Counted from the first letter of the stretch, positions 1 to 9,307 are shown. The stretch: 64,000 nt of DNA from Candidatus Magnetocorallium paracelense (GCA_029001845.1 JAREWP010000048.1:45208-109207), one strand, 5' to 3'. Numbers and translations: made by a program. Notes: a model not told the origin generated them from the sequence alone.

Positions 1-574
1 AAGCATTGGGGAGAATTTCAAACTCTGGGGCGAATATTTTACTGACTACCTTATCGAGATAGCTTTGTTTAAAGGGGGGGTATGTATAGTTGTTTTTCCA
101 GGGCCATGAAGGTTCCTCTTTCGGACCGGAAGTAAAAAACATCTCCTCTACCTTATCGTAATAAGGTGCTAAATCGTCATACGTAAAAGGCCAGTCCCGG
201 CTGTAACCGAAAAGAGATTTCGTTTGAAAATCCTGGGGCGTTAATCTCCATGAAGCTGCGCTCCATACAGCGCCTGACCCGCCAAGGCCGTATTTCATAT
301 TGTAGTGAAAAGCGAAATCGCTGTTTACATTTTCAATCTCAACGAGATCGTCAAAATATTCGGATGCTCCCTTCCATGAATTCTTCGTTATAAGAGGATT
401 GTCCGATATCTTTTCCCATCGCTCATGCCATAACTCCCGGGCAGACTGGGGAAGATAAGCGTTTTTACCACGTTCGACCATAACAACGCTCAACCCCTTA
501 GATAAAAAATGATCCGCCACAATAGACCCGGTAATACCGGAGCCGACAATACAAATATCGAAAGTTCTATTCAT
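1..574 (-). CDS. GMC-type FAD-dependent oxidoreductase, partial (N-terminal part)
   Basis: Partial gene running off the left edge; about 191 N-terminal residues are present. The protein starts MNRTFDICIVGSGITGS, a Rossmann FAD-binding motif (GxGxxG) at residues 11-16, followed by an acidic-ended strand (VVMVERG). Further on comes the segment KYGLGGSGAVWSAASWRLTP, which resembles the conserved 'GG(S/T)S..WSG...R' loop of glucose-methanol-choline oxidoreductases and gluconate-dehydrogenase-like enzymes. Such enzymes oxidise an alcohol group with FAD; the substrate cannot be told from this half. There is no signal peptide. The ATG at 572-574 is the first in frame ahead of the dinucleotide fold. 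An 87-bp gap separates it from the upstream membrane glycosyltransferase on the same strand. Confidence 0.8.
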   Translation of the reverse strand, partial: MNRTFDICIVGSGITGSIVADHFLSKGLSVVMVERGKNAYLPQSARELWHERWEKISDNPLITKNSWKGASEYFDDLVEIENVNSDFAFHYNMKYGLGGSGAVWSAASWRLTPQDFQTKSLFGYSRDWPFTYDDLAPYYDKVEEMFFTSGPKEEPSWPWKNNYTYPPFKQSYLDKVVSKIFAPEFEILPNA

Positions 575-661
575 AATTTAAAGTATAGGAATTTCTTTGA
601 AATTCCTTTTAAAAGTCCCTCTGAAGGGCGTTAACTTGAACACAAAGGCTCCGACAGTCCC

Positions 662-2206
662 TTATCCCTCTGTGTCATTCCTCTCTTCATAAACATAAAC
701 TATAAATCTCCTGTCATAACCATCCTGTTTTTTAAAACGAAATAATTCCACTCCTCCGAGTGTTCTCTTTTTTATATCTATTGTATCCATTTCTATGCCT
801 GAATTACTATAGAAGAGGATCGCCGTATCTTTGTCCATCTCTTCTATTTCATCCAAATTGGCTGTAATAATCTTAAAACGCCTCTCCTCTCTGTCATAAT
901 AATTCAGTGGTCTTGATAAAAAGATATCAGTATACAGGGTGTCTATATGATTGCTCTTAAGCTGATTATAAATTGTTCTGGTTTCAAGGAAATGGTTGCT
1001 CGTTTCAATGAGAAAATTTCCCAGCTTAAATACATTCGGTTTTCCGCCTGTCTTAGAGAAAGATATAAAGTAATTAACTGTTACATATGTTATATTGCCG
1101 AGAATAAGGATAGAAATAAGAGTTAGTGATATTTTCTTTAGTATACGGGACCTGATAGAGGCGTGTAATATTACGATGATAAAGGGAATCATGCAGAGCG
1201 CAAGCAGATAGAACCTCAGTGAAAAGTTGGGTATTATAATAATTGTAAAAAGTACGACAAAAAGCAATGAGGTCAGTAGTGAATAGTCACGTTTGAGATC
1301 GCCCTCCCCTCTTTGTAAGAAAAATCTTATAAAGAAAATCATAAAGAAAATCATGCTGCCATAGGGAATAACGGTAATCATACTGAAACCGACAAATCGT
1401 TCATATACATAATAACCGTCAAAGAGTCTAAAAATAATATAAAAGATGTCAATAATCGACGACAATGTAACAGGTTTTGCATTGAGGTAGAGATTGGCGG
1501 TTCCAAAGGTCTCCTGATCAGTAAAAAGGGTGAAAAACTTAATAAGGAGGAGTAGAATAAAACTCATCCCCGCAGTTACGGAAACAGCAGATTTAAAAAC
1601 ACTTTTTGGAAAAAAAATTATCAATGACAACAAAACACCCAGAGGGAAAACAACGGCTATAATGTGATTAAAAACTCCAAAGGCAAAAGCACTGCCCGCC
1701 AGTGTAGCGGTCATATATAGTTTTGCACCTTTGCAGGAAAGGGATTTAAGATAGAGCCAGGTTCCGAGAGCCATGAGAAGAGGATTCAACGTTGTGCTTT
1801 CATTGGCGTAACGTGAGAAAGCGATAAAAAAAGGCGAAGTTCCGAGAATTAAAATAAAAAGCGTACTGTTAAAGTCTCCCGGTTTCAGCTCTTTAATTAT
1901 CTTTGCCCCTATGAATAAGCAGAGTACATTCATAAAGACGGAAAACAGTCTCAATACAGTCAGGTTGTCGCCAAAGAGAGTATACATACAAAAGAGGATA
2001 TAATGATAAAGGCGTCCTGTATAGAAGTGTATGTCAGCAGGCTTCTCTCCTGAGAGTATAATGTAGGGAGCAGAGAGAAAATTAATTTCGTCGCCGTTTG
2101 GCCCCGGTATATCGGATATGGCGAAAGTTAAAAAGAAGAGTGGAATCAGATAAGCGATCCAAGGAGAGAGCCTTTTGAAAAAACCATTATTAAGATTTAC
2201 ATTCAT
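662..2206 (-). CDS. GT39/ArnT-like membrane glycosyltransferase
   Basis: A 514-residue polytopic membrane protein. After the first membrane segment comes the acidic loop PGPNGDEINFL, which matches the Asp/Glu-containing first extracytoplasmic loop of GT-C enzymes (ArnT/PMT family, lipid-linked sugar donor). The second acidic region contains SRYANESTT, again typical of this fold. About ten to twelve hydrophobic helices follow, with a soluble C-terminal region of about 120 residues. It probably transfers a sugar from a polyprenyl-phosphate donor to a lipid or protein acceptor on the periplasmic face. It lies upstream of a GtrB-like donor synthase cluster on the same strand, which fits that role. 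The acceptor is unknown. The exact subfamily is inference from topology and loop motifs. Confidence 0.7.
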   Translation of the reverse strand: MNVNLNNGFFKRLSPWIAYLIPLFFLTFAISDIPGPNGDEINFLSAPYIILSGEKPADIHFYTGRLYHYILFCMYTLFGDNLTVLRLFSVFMNVLCLFIGAKIIKELKPGDFNSTLFILILGTSPFFIAFSRYANESTTLNPLLMALGTWLYLKSLSCKGAKLYMTATLAGSAFAFGVFNHIIAVVFPLGVLLSLIIFFPKSVFKSAVSVTAGMSFILLLLIKFFTLFTDQETFGTANLYLNAKPVTLSSIIDIFYIIFRLFDGYYVYERFVGFSMITVIPYGSMIFFMIFFIRFFLQRGEGDLKRDYSLLTSLLFVVLFTIIIIPNFSLRFYLLALCMIPFIIVILHASIRSRILKKISLTLISILILGNITYVTVNYFISFSKTGGKPNVFKLGNFLIETSNHFLETRTIYNQLKSNHIDTLYTDIFLSRPLNYYDREERRFKIITANLDEIEEMDKDTAILFYSNSGIEMDTIDIKKRTLGGVELFRFKKQDGYDRRFIVYVYEERNDTEG

Positions 2207-2366
2207 CGTTTTTATACGTCGGGAGAGAACAGGATTTTGACATAATTCACTCTTTTGACTCTATTATAATTCTTACTTTTTCATTTGGTAAAGGTTGACG
2301 CCTAACCTCATCTCTCTTTCCGGCAGGCATCAAACTGTTCTGACCGGGTACATTCTATCAAGGAAG

Positions 2367-3947
2367 TTAATCACTATCCAAAAAGGCATCGTTAATCGCA
2401 TGGGCGATCTCGTTTCTGTCAATAATCAATCTTCCCTTACTCAGGGCCTTATCAACATTATAACCACAACCAGCGGCCCCTTCATGACACTCCCTTTCAG
2501 CGGATTTTAAAAGCCCCTTTACATGAGTATCAACAGATGAAGTTAAAAAACCGTATTCATCTCTATCCATCATTATAGCTCCTCTCGGTGCAATGCTCGT
2601 AAAAGGCGGGCCTGTTATAATTACCTCTTCAATGTTTTCAAAACCATTGCGAGGAAGAATACTTTTGAGATATTCCAGTTCAATGGCGGCAGGTTTAACG
2701 ATAAAATCGCCGGAATAATCACGAGCTTTATAAATGGAAACACAAAGATTCGCAACAAGTACGGTAGTGACAATAATCCCCGTGTTTTTCTTAAAGACTA
2801 TCGTGCAGGACCTCTTTAACAGAAAAAAAAGTACTGTCAATGTCAGGGCTGAGAGAGGGGCAATCATCCTGAAGCTTATTCTGTTATAATCGGCAACAAG
2901 GTTAGGCAACAGGGAAAGAGGAAAAAGAGACAATATCATTAAAATTTTTATATAGTTCTCCATAATAAAAGAGAGCACCCCTTTTATGGGAGAATTGTGG
3001 TTTTTTCCTTCCCGGATGGAGTTATTGTTTATTATGATGTGCAGCATTAAGAAAGAGAGAGCGCAAATAATTAAAGAAAATTTTACAGACAAAAAGATAT
3101 TCCACAAACCCGATGCTCCCCACATCGCTTTTATAAAGAGCATCACTTTGGCAGCCACATCGTGAGTTAAAAGCACTCTGTGGTTCCCCACAACAGGCAT
3201 TGCCGCATCGACCCACTGAGGTTTTATAAAAGGTAAAAAAGCATACATACACTTTGAAAAGATAAAAAACATGGCTGACGCGACAAAAGGCAGCGCAAAG
3301 AGATAGAACCATTTTCTCATACCCGATGCTTTGGAATCAAATTCATGAATTAAAGGAACAGCAAGAAGAACCCAGTAAAACATTGCAAGGGGAGTATAAA
3401 TCGTCATAGAAAAGAAAAGAAGAGCTGTAGAGAAAAATGTATACACGCCAAAGATCGTTCCTTGGCTGCTATGTACTCTTTCAGCCCCCCTGTCAGCGGC
3501 AAGGAAAGACAAAACAGCGGCAAGGAGTCCGATTGTATGGGGAAAGGAGTTAACCAACACAACCTGCGTCTGAAAAGCAGGAAGTGAGAAAAGCGATGAA
3601 GAAAGCAGTATGGAATGAATAAGACCGACACTGTTTTTACAGAGCCAACGGGAAAACAAGAAAGCCGATATTCCGAAAAACAAGACATTGATTAAACGTC
3701 CTGCGCTAAGGTCCCCAAGAGTCTCTACAGAGGACCACATAAGGCATCCTAAAAAAGTAAATGACACTCTTCCAATATAAAAGAAGTAATAATGCTGGGG
3801 ATGGGTGGTGCAGTCACTTCCATCCATGGCCCACATATAAGCGTCATCATTAAAGACAAAATTTCCTGTTATGACAGGCTCATATGCGATCAGTAAAAGA
3901 ACGGAGATAAAGAGGAAGGATACAATATTGTCTCTGACAGCAGTCAT
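2367..3947 (-). CDS. GtrII-like polytopic glucosyltransferase
   Basis: A 526-residue membrane protein with about ten helices. The first periplasmic loop reads FVFNDDAYMWAMDGSD, an acidic motif expected of GT-C enzymes and of GtrII-type serotype-conversion glucosyltransferases. The C-terminal 100 residues are soluble. Its start codon overlaps the stop of the GtrB-like gene by 4 bp, so the two are translationally coupled. In known gtr operons GtrB makes the polyprenyl-phosphate-linked glucose and a large, poorly conserved Gtr protein transfers it to O-antigen; the pairing here supports the same division of work. Sequence identity to any named Gtr is not established. The flippase GtrA is not seen nearby. 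Confidence 0.65.
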   Translation of the reverse strand: MTAVRDNIVSFLFISVLLLIAYEPVITGNFVFNDDAYMWAMDGSDCTTHPQHYYFFYIGRVSFTFLGCLMWSSVETLGDLSAGRLINVLFFGISAFLFSRWLCKNSVGLIHSILLSSSLFSLPAFQTQVVLVNSFPHTIGLLAAVLSFLAADRGAERVHSSQGTIFGVYTFFSTALLFFSMTIYTPLAMFYWVLLAVPLIHEFDSKASGMRKWFYLFALPFVASAMFFIFSKCMYAFLPFIKPQWVDAAMPVVGNHRVLLTHDVAAKVMLFIKAMWGASGLWNIFLSVKFSLIICALSFLMLHIIINNNSIREGKNHNSPIKGVLSFIMENYIKILMILSLFPLSLLPNLVADYNRISFRMIAPLSALTLTVLFFLLKRSCTIVFKKNTGIIVTTVLVANLCVSIYKARDYSGDFIVKPAAIELEYLKSILPRNGFENIEEVIITGPPFTSIAPRGAIMMDRDEYGFLTSSVDTHVKGLLKSAERECHEGAAGCGYNVDKALSKGRLIIDRNEIAHAINDAFLDSD

Positions 3948-4918
3948 GTATTGAAATCGATGATTTGTTGTTTTCTTTCCAGGTTTATAACGCTTTCAAC
4001 AATATAATTCGGCCTCCTGCTTACTTCATTCCATATCCTGCCGATATAGAGTCCGACAATTCCGAAACCCGAAAGCTGGATACCTGCGAGAAAAATTACG
4101 ATTAGTAAGGTTAAAACTGAAACCGTTACATCGTATCCCTTTATTTTCATATAAATCCATACGATAAGCCCGAGAAATGATCCGGCGGCAAGACCGCCGC
4201 CCAGTAGAAGCAGAAAAAAAAGAGGGGCAATGGAAAAGGATGTAATCCCGCTGAAAAGCTCTTTGATCGGACCTGTGCTGAGAAATAGAGGAAAATGGGT
4301 CTTGCCTGCATATCGCTCCTCTCTCTCATAATACAACCGTTCCTGCCTGAACCCCGCCCAGGCGACAAGTCCTCTTAAATAAGGATCCTTCTCTTTTAAC
4401 GTGAGCACCACATTCGCCACTCGTCTTGAAAAGAGTTTGAAATTACCGGCATTGTCGGGTAGTTCAATGTTGGAAACAGCACTTATCGCTCTGTACATTG
4501 CCTTTGTCAACCAGACTTTTAAAGGGGGCTCACCCTTTCTCAGCAGTCTGACTGTATGAACGACATCGGCCCCTTCACGCCATTTATTCAACAGATCGGG
4601 AATTTTTTCGGGAGGATCCTGAAGGTCGGCGTCAAGAGTAATCACAGCGTCGCCTGATGAAAAGGCAATGCCTGCCTGAAAACCCTGATTATAACCAAAT
4701 CTCCTTGAAAGGTTTACAATTTTAATGCGATTATCGGTCTCTGCGAAACTCTTAAGCAAATACAGGGATCTGTCAGTTGAAGCGTCGTTAACAAAAATCA
4801 ATTCATAATCGTACAATTCCGTATCGATGCTGCGCCCTACCCTCTTTATTAACTCCTCCAGACACTCCTCTTCATTTCGAAAGGAAAAAATTATGGAAAC
4901 ACTCTTTTTCTTATTCAT
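3944..4918 (-). CDS. Polyprenyl-phosphate glycosyltransferase, GtrB/DPM1-like (GT2)
   Basis: A 324-residue GT2 enzyme expected to move a hexose from a nucleotide sugar to undecaprenyl phosphate. The GT-A fold is clear: SIIFSFRNEE near residue 8, FVNDASTD at 42-49, and the metal-binding run DADLQDPPE at 96-104. The NAGNFKLF motif and the LRGLVAWAGFRQ segment are typical of GtrB, ArnC and YfdH. Two C-terminal membrane helices (about 235-260 and 270-295) also match. It overlaps the secreted-protein gene upstream by 4 bp and the GtrII-like gene downstream by 4 bp, so all three are in one coupled operon. Confidence 0.88.
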   Translation of the reverse strand: MNKKKSVSIIFSFRNEEECLEELIKRVGRSIDTELYDYELIFVNDASTDRSLYLLKSFAETDNRIKIVNLSRRFGYNQGFQAGIAFSSGDAVITLDADLQDPPEKIPDLLNKWREGADVVHTVRLLRKGEPPLKVWLTKAMYRAISAVSNIELPDNAGNFKLFSRRVANVVLTLKEKDPYLRGLVAWAGFRQERLYYEREERYAGKTHFPLFLSTGPIKELFSGITSFSIAPLFFLLLLGGGLAAGSFLGLIVWIYMKIKGYDVTVSVLTLLIVIFLAGIQLSGFGIVGLYIGRIWNEVSRRPNYIVESVINLERKQQIIDFNT

Positions 4919-5544
4919 AATTGTTTCTGTAATTTCATTACCTCAATGGCATGACGTTCTTCTGTCTCAACACCAGAAAGCACTTTGTATCTTCCGATTA
5001 CTTCCACATACTGATTAATAAGAGTATCCGCTTTGATACGTAACCTGACAGGAAGTATTAACTCATAGACTTTATCTCCTTCAGTCACTATAGCGATTCC
5101 CGTAGTCTCACCTCCTATCGCATAGTGGGAGATCAATCTTCCATTGTAAATCTGAAAAGAGACAAATAGTGTAACGGAGGAGTTGTTGTCACCGTAAATC
5201 GTAAGATAAGCAGGTCTGCAGAAATCCTCATTATCGGCCAGACTAAAACTGCCAGTAGTGTATATAATTCCATCGCAAGGGTCTTCTTCTCCTTCATCGA
5301 TTAATCGGGCATTTTGTTGCATAGGGAAGCTCTCCATACATGCCGTATCGGGCAGAACATAAAAGTCATGCTCCACACATCCGCCGCTGTACACGATGTC
5401 TAATGTGAGTTCATCATTTTCCTGATCGTAAAAACCGTCTAAAACAACGGCGCCATAGAGGTTGAGTGTTAAAAAATGAAATAAAATCAGAGATAAAAGT
5501 ATAATTTTGTTTTTTAACAAGAAATTAATACAACCTATGATCAA
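4915..5544 (-). CDS. Secreted protein of unknown function, linked to gtr genes
   Basis: A 209-residue protein with an N-terminal hydrophobic segment (residues 12-31, NKIILLSLILFHFLTLNLYG) that should act as a signal peptide or anchor, so the mature part is periplasmic. The mature region is rich in short beta-prone stretches and contains cysteines in positions that could pair. I recognise no family. It is the first gene of the coupled operon with the GtrB-like and GtrII-like genes, overlapping the former by 4 bp, so a link to the same glycan modification is likely but not shown by sequence. Confidence 0.6.
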   Translation of the reverse strand: MIIGCINFLLKNKIILLSLILFHFLTLNLYGAVVLDGFYDQENDELTLDIVYSGGCVEHDFYVLPDTACMESFPMQQNARLIDEGEEDPCDGIIYTTGSFSLADNEDFCRPAYLTIYGDNNSSVTLFVSFQIYNGRLISHYAIGGETTGIAIVTEGDKVYELILPVRLRIKADTLINQYVEVIGRYKVLSGVETEERHAIEVMKLQKQL

Positions 5545-5689
5545 ATTTTCTAAATCTTCTTACTAAACTCTATTTCAATATTTTTAATCTCATTGAGACA
5601 ATGTGCTGTTTTTGGCAGGATTAAATGAGAATAGCAGAAATTGTCTTAAATGTCAAACATATAGAAGACAGAAGGATGTTTACAGCCTA

Positions 5690-5820
5690 AAAAAAGCTGT
5701 CAGCGGTCAGGTAAGAAAAATCAAAGCCTTACGTTTAAAACAACACTCACCCAAAAGTGAAATGATAGTTTTTATGCAAGATGTTGAAAACAGAGAGCTG
5801 ATAGCTGACTGCTGTTTTTC
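5690..5820. repeat. Degenerate inverted repeat of the 'GCTGTCAGC' family
   Basis: Between two convergently spaced minus-strand genes, AAAAAGCTGTCAGCGGTCAG near 5692 is mirrored by CTGATAGCTGACTGCTGTTTTT near 5799-5820, giving an imperfect inverted repeat about 130 bp across. The same word style recurs at 44866-45012, 52680-52710 and 63480-63524. A short plus-strand reading frame here (5603-5851) is probably not a gene. Confidence 0.5.
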
Positions 5821-5822
5821 GG

Positions 5823-7022
5823 TCAACCGTAAACCTGATGAGCATTTGTAAGCTTAATAAGCGTTATTTCCGAGGGTGAGCCTACACGCATGGGCGGCCC
5901 CCAGTAACCGGTCCCTCTGTTAACATAAACCCATTTTTTGCCTGCTGTATAAAGTCCCTTTAAATAAGGTTGAACCATGCTTACAAAATAGTTAAAAGGG
6001 AAAATCTGTCCGCCGTGCGTATGACCGCAAAGTATGAGATCGATATCGAGATTTTCGGTTTCCGGAACACTGCGCGGTTGATGAGCAAGGAAGATTTTTA
6101 CACTCTCTTCAGGTGCTCCTTTGAGAGCAGCCGACGGGTTTGCTCTGTGGTTTTCAATAAAACGATGTGCGCTGTAATCGGGCACTCCACTTACAAAAAG
6201 CCTGGCAGAGCCTTTTTTTAAAACCAGACCTTCATTCATTAGTACTTTAAATCCCAATTTCTTAATCACTTTTATCCACTCCATGGCGCCTGAGTAATAC
6301 TCATGATTGCCGGTTACAAAAAAAGAGCCGTAAACAGTAACGATATCTCCTAATGGTAACACATGGTAAGCAAGAGAATTAACATATCCGTCTGCAATAT
6401 CTCCGGTAAAGGCCAGAATGTGTGGTTTTAAACTGTTTACCCTTTGAACGATTGCATTGACATATTCTCTTTTTATTGTCGATCCCACATGAATATCGCT
6501 TATCTGTACAATTCGGAAGCCTTCCAGTGCAGAGGGAAGACCGCTTATTGGAACAGGTATTTCATTAACTTCAGGTAAACGCCAGGTTTCATAAATTCCA
6601 TAACCGGCAAGAAAAACAGCAGCCCCTGCAGTGCCTGTATTTGTCAGATTAAGAAGAAACTGACGGCGGTTGTGTTCAAAAACACCCGGATTTTTTGAAT
6701 CTGAAAAAATCACAGATACTATTTTTTTAGATATATAAAATAGTATAAACAGAATATCCCGAAATATGAGAAGAACAAACAACAAAAAAACAAATCCTAA
6801 TGATATATACCCTGTCCAGGCAAGAATATCGGTAAATATCGTTACATACCCTTTTATCTTTAAGAAAAAAGTGACAAAAGGGTTTAAAAGAAAAAAACAC
6901 AGGCCTGCCCAAGCCATCCTCTTATAGAAGGGGCGAATATTTGACGGAATAATTATTCGCCAACCTATATAGAGATACATAAGCAGTAATACGAAAAAAG
7001 AGAGGATAAAAAACATTTTCAA
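5823..7022 (-). CDS. Membrane metallophosphoesterase, YkuE/YaeI-like
   Basis: A 399-residue protein: four membrane helices (residues about 5-20, 35-55, 62-98), then a Tat-like HNRRQFL segment (117-123) followed by a hydrophobic stretch, then a calcineurin-like phosphoesterase domain from about 165. Metal ligands are visible: D176 and H178 in SDIHVG, D208 in GDIADG, N239-H240 in GNHE, then a histidine in AHQPRS and the final CGHTHGGQ. The layout matches predicted phosphohydrolases of the YkuE/YaeI group, which may act on lipids or nucleotides outside the cytoplasm; substrate is not known. Its start overlaps the DUF1028 gene stop by 4 bp. Confidence 0.85.
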   Translation of the reverse strand: MKMFFILSFFVLLLMYLYIGWRIIIPSNIRPFYKRMAWAGLCFFLLNPFVTFFLKIKGYVTIFTDILAWTGYISLGFVFLLFVLLIFRDILFILFYISKKIVSVIFSDSKNPGVFEHNRRQFLLNLTNTGTAGAAVFLAGYGIYETWRLPEVNEIPVPISGLPSALEGFRIVQISDIHVGSTIKREYVNAIVQRVNSLKPHILAFTGDIADGYVNSLAYHVLPLGDIVTVYGSFFVTGNHEYYSGAMEWIKVIKKLGFKVLMNEGLVLKKGSARLFVSGVPDYSAHRFIENHRANPSAALKGAPEESVKIFLAHQPRSVPETENLDIDLILCGHTHGGQIFPFNYFVSMVQPYLKGLYTAGKKWVYVNRGTGYWGPPMRVGSPSEITLIKLTNAHQVYG

Positions 7023-7945
7023 TCAGCATGTCCGATAGTCAATATTGTTCTTAGTGTAACCGGGTTGTTAGTAAGGAGTTTCGATTTAACGAGTCTGTCG
7101 ATAACCAGCATCCACCTCGGATCTGCAGAAAAGACCTTTTCGAACAATGGCATCGCTTCTTTAAGACGATTGGAGTTTGTCAAAGCAACGGCTCGCCAGA
7201 AGGACAACTCCATATTTTCCGGTTCCATACTCTCTGCAGCTTCATACTCTTTTAAGGCAAGTTCCAACTGACTGTTAGACAAAAAGATGTCTCCAACGGC
7301 ATTATGTGTGTAAGCGCGCTTTAAACGTAAAAGCCTTTTAAGCTCTTTTACAGGATCGATATGATCGTCTACTCTGATATCGATCAGCCTGTCCTCCCAA
7401 ATTCTGCCTGTAGAGAGACAATTAACAACAATCAATGCCGCCGACTGACAACCTCTTATGTCTCCTCCTTCTCGCTCGGCAGCCTCAAGAGATGCAATAA
7501 GACGTTCCGGTAATTTCTCTTTCGATTCCTCAAAGGCTCTCCCCATTGCCTCCCATACATTAGTATTGAGCATCATATTGGCCTGACAGGAGTAATTCTC
7601 TCCTGTTTTATGGCCGGCCTCGCCTATACACAACTCACCTGTAAATGCAGCCGCACTGCCTCGTCTGTCCACCATTGCAATTTGTCTGTAGTCGATACGA
7701 CTATCTGTGGCAAGAAGTGATCTGAGAGCGCTTGAAGCGCTTTTACCGACGCGCATCATATCCAGTCCAAGTTGACCATAGGTAAGTTCCGGAAGTCCCT
7801 GAGTTACAATTGCGCCGACACCGGCCTCCGCCCAGGGCGAAACAGTGCCCACTGAAAAGTAATGAGACTGCACGGCAACCCCTATCTGACCGTTTTCAGG
7901 ATCCCTTGCAACGATGGAATATGTACTCAGTGGTCTTTTGATCAT
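7019..7945 (-). CDS. DUF1028 (Ntn-hydrolase-like) protein with C-terminal TPR
   Basis: A 308-residue protein. Residues 5-220 match the DUF1028/COG3342 family: STYSIVARDPENGQIGVAVQS at the start, then SPWAEAGVGAIVTQ and the later SCQANMML segment. The family has an Ntn-hydrolase-like fold and no established reaction. Residues about 215-285 form two tetratricopeptide-like units (ALKEYEAAESMEPENMEL and the next unit ending FSADPRWM), a tail often found in these proteins. It lies between DUF362 (8 bp gap) and the phosphoesterase (4 bp overlap), so the three are probably co-transcribed. Cytoplasmic; no signal peptide. Confidence 0.85.
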   Translation of the reverse strand: MIKRPLSTYSIVARDPENGQIGVAVQSHYFSVGTVSPWAEAGVGAIVTQGLPELTYGQLGLDMMRVGKSASSALRSLLATDSRIDYRQIAMVDRRGSAAAFTGELCIGEAGHKTGENYSCQANMMLNTNVWEAMGRAFEESKEKLPERLIASLEAAEREGGDIRGCQSAALIVVNCLSTGRIWEDRLIDIRVDDHIDPVKELKRLLRLKRAYTHNAVGDIFLSNSQLELALKEYEAAESMEPENMELSFWRAVALTNSNRLKEAMPLFEKVFSADPRWMLVIDRLVKSKLLTNNPVTLRTILTIGHAD

Positions 7946-7953
7946 AAAAATAT

Positions 7954-8775
7954 CTAAACAGTCAGGACTCCGCCGTGCTCGGCGCTTCCCAACAGGCCGT
8001 TACTCATTGATATATGTCCGATACGTCTCCAGTCTCTGTTTAAAATATCCGTTCCATAAGCGTCAGTGGCGACAGGGTCGAATCCTGCTATGAGCATGTT
8101 TGGTTTCGGATTGCAAACAGGCCCCCATAAATGAGCGTCTTTCATTCCCACAGTGGCGTCAATAATCGTAAAGTCAGGACGTCTGTAAGTATTCAGGTCA
8201 AATAACGAGTCATGAACATATCTGTGAAAGGAAGACTTCTTCCAACTCCTGTCTTGCTGATAATGATTCGGAGGCAGCACTCCCATCATATTTTTCATGG
8301 AAAGAGTAATCCCGGCAAGGGTATGAGCCTTTAACACAGGTACGGAGATAAGAAAACTATCCATAATAATCTCGGGCAGGAACATTTCAGGCCATTTGCT
8401 GCACTTATCGTTAACCAGACGAACCGACTTCTCCTCATTGAGATCTATTAAACCGATATGTTCACCTTTTAATAAAGCATAATAGCCGAGTGATTTAAAT
8501 ATACTCATCGTCGTCTCAGTAACCGAACCGCTTCCTTCAGCGATTATTATCTCCGTTTCCGGTAGTCTTGCATGGATGAATTCCGTAATGGCTCTGACCA
8601 GCTCAACAGGAGTTGTCACAGGCGGAGGTTGCGACTCTACAAGATTGGGCTTGATAATAACCCTTTTATACTCTTTAATAGATGAAATTACTTCGGAAGC
8701 ATCAAGAAGGTCGAACACGGATTGCCTCCACTCTTTAAAGTAGCAGACAAAAATATCACTATCATGTTGTTTCAT
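7954..8775 (-). CDS. DUF362 family protein
   Basis: A 273-residue protein with DUF362 hallmarks: IIKPNLV near residue 40, TTPVELVRAITEFI, EGSGSVTETTMSIF, PVLKAHTLAGITLSMKNMMG and the end motif GFDPVATDAYGTDIL. No ferredoxin-type cysteine clusters are present, so this is the stand-alone form rather than the iron-sulfur fusion. The family's chemistry is not defined. It is the first gene of the DUF362, DUF1028, phosphoesterase operon. Confidence 0.85.
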   Translation of the reverse strand: MKQHDSDIFVCYFKEWRQSVFDLLDASEVISSIKEYKRVIIKPNLVESQPPPVTTPVELVRAITEFIHARLPETEIIIAEGSGSVTETTMSIFKSLGYYALLKGEHIGLIDLNEEKSVRLVNDKCSKWPEMFLPEIIMDSFLISVPVLKAHTLAGITLSMKNMMGVLPPNHYQQDRSWKKSSFHRYVHDSLFDLNTYRRPDFTIIDATVGMKDAHLWGPVCNPKPNMLIAGFDPVATDAYGTDILNRDWRRIGHISMSNGLLGSAEHGGVLTV

Positions 8776-8866
8776 TTTATCCCTCGTTATATAATGTTAG
8801 TGAGCATTTAGTAAAGGGCGTTATTTCTTTCAATAGTTTACAGCATAAAGGAACCAACCGTAAACT

Positions 8867-8995
8867 CAATACCATTCACTTAAGGGGTGAAGCACCTTCC
8901 GACGTAAGCGGGTCATGTTTGAGAAGGCGCAGCGAAGCGGAGCCTTCGAGTTTAGCCGCTGAAGGCGGAAGGTGCTTTGCTCCTTAAGTTAAATG
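8867..8995. repeat. Long imperfect hairpin element with CTTAAGG ends
   Basis: Arms 8879-8901 and 8966-8988 are inverted copies that differ at 3 of 23 positions (both carry CTTAAGG at the outer end and CACCTTCCG at the inner end). The loop is about 64 bp and has further G+C-rich short palindromes. Outside the arms the pairing continues weakly (ACCATTCA versus TTAAATGAC), and both flanks carry CCGTAAACT words. The 18 bases at 8867-8884 recur inverted at 42228-42245. This looks like a small non-coding mobile or REP-type element. It fills most of the 259-bp gap 8776-9034. Confidence 0.7.
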
Positions 8996-9034
8996 ACATT
9001 GACCGTAAACTGTAAACCACCGTCTGTCTTACAC

Positions 9035-9307
9035 TCAGGCCCTATACTTATTAACCTGTTCAGCTAAACTTTTGGCGTCAATTCCCCAATTGCTGACGAT
9101 ACGTTCTTCACTGTCTTTAAAAGCTCCTATAAAAATCATAATCGTATCTAAAAACCACCACATTCCAAAGCCGCCCATAGTAAAAAACATGGCCAAACCG
9201 GTTCCCGTTTTATGAACGTAAAAACGGTGTAACCCCGCCCATCCGAAAAAGAGGCATAAAATAAAAGAAAAAAAGCGACTCCTTGGTGAAAAATTATTTT
9301 CATCCAT
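9035..9307 (-). CDS. TM2 domain membrane protein
   Basis: A 90-residue protein with the TM2 pattern: first helix FSFILCLFFGWAGLHRFYV, the G-x-H-R-F-Y turn, then second helix GLAMFFTMGGFGMWWFLD followed by a D-x-I-M-I-F-x-G motif. An AAGGAGAG ribosome-binding site sits 6 bp before the ATG, which fixes the start. TM2 proteins are small two-helix membrane proteins of unclear role. It stands alone, about 200 bp downstream of the CBS gene on the same strand minus the spacer at 9308-9378. Confidence 0.85.
   Translation of the reverse strand: MDENNFSPRSRFFSFILCLFFGWAGLHRFYVHKTGTGLAMFFTMGGFGMWWFLDTIMIFIGAFKDSEERIVSNWGIDAKSLAEQVNKYRA

Noticed and set aside
5603..5851. 82-codon plus-strand frame
   Set aside because: Largely made of the inverted repeat at 5690-5820 and overlaps the phosphoesterase 3' end; no ribosome-binding site.
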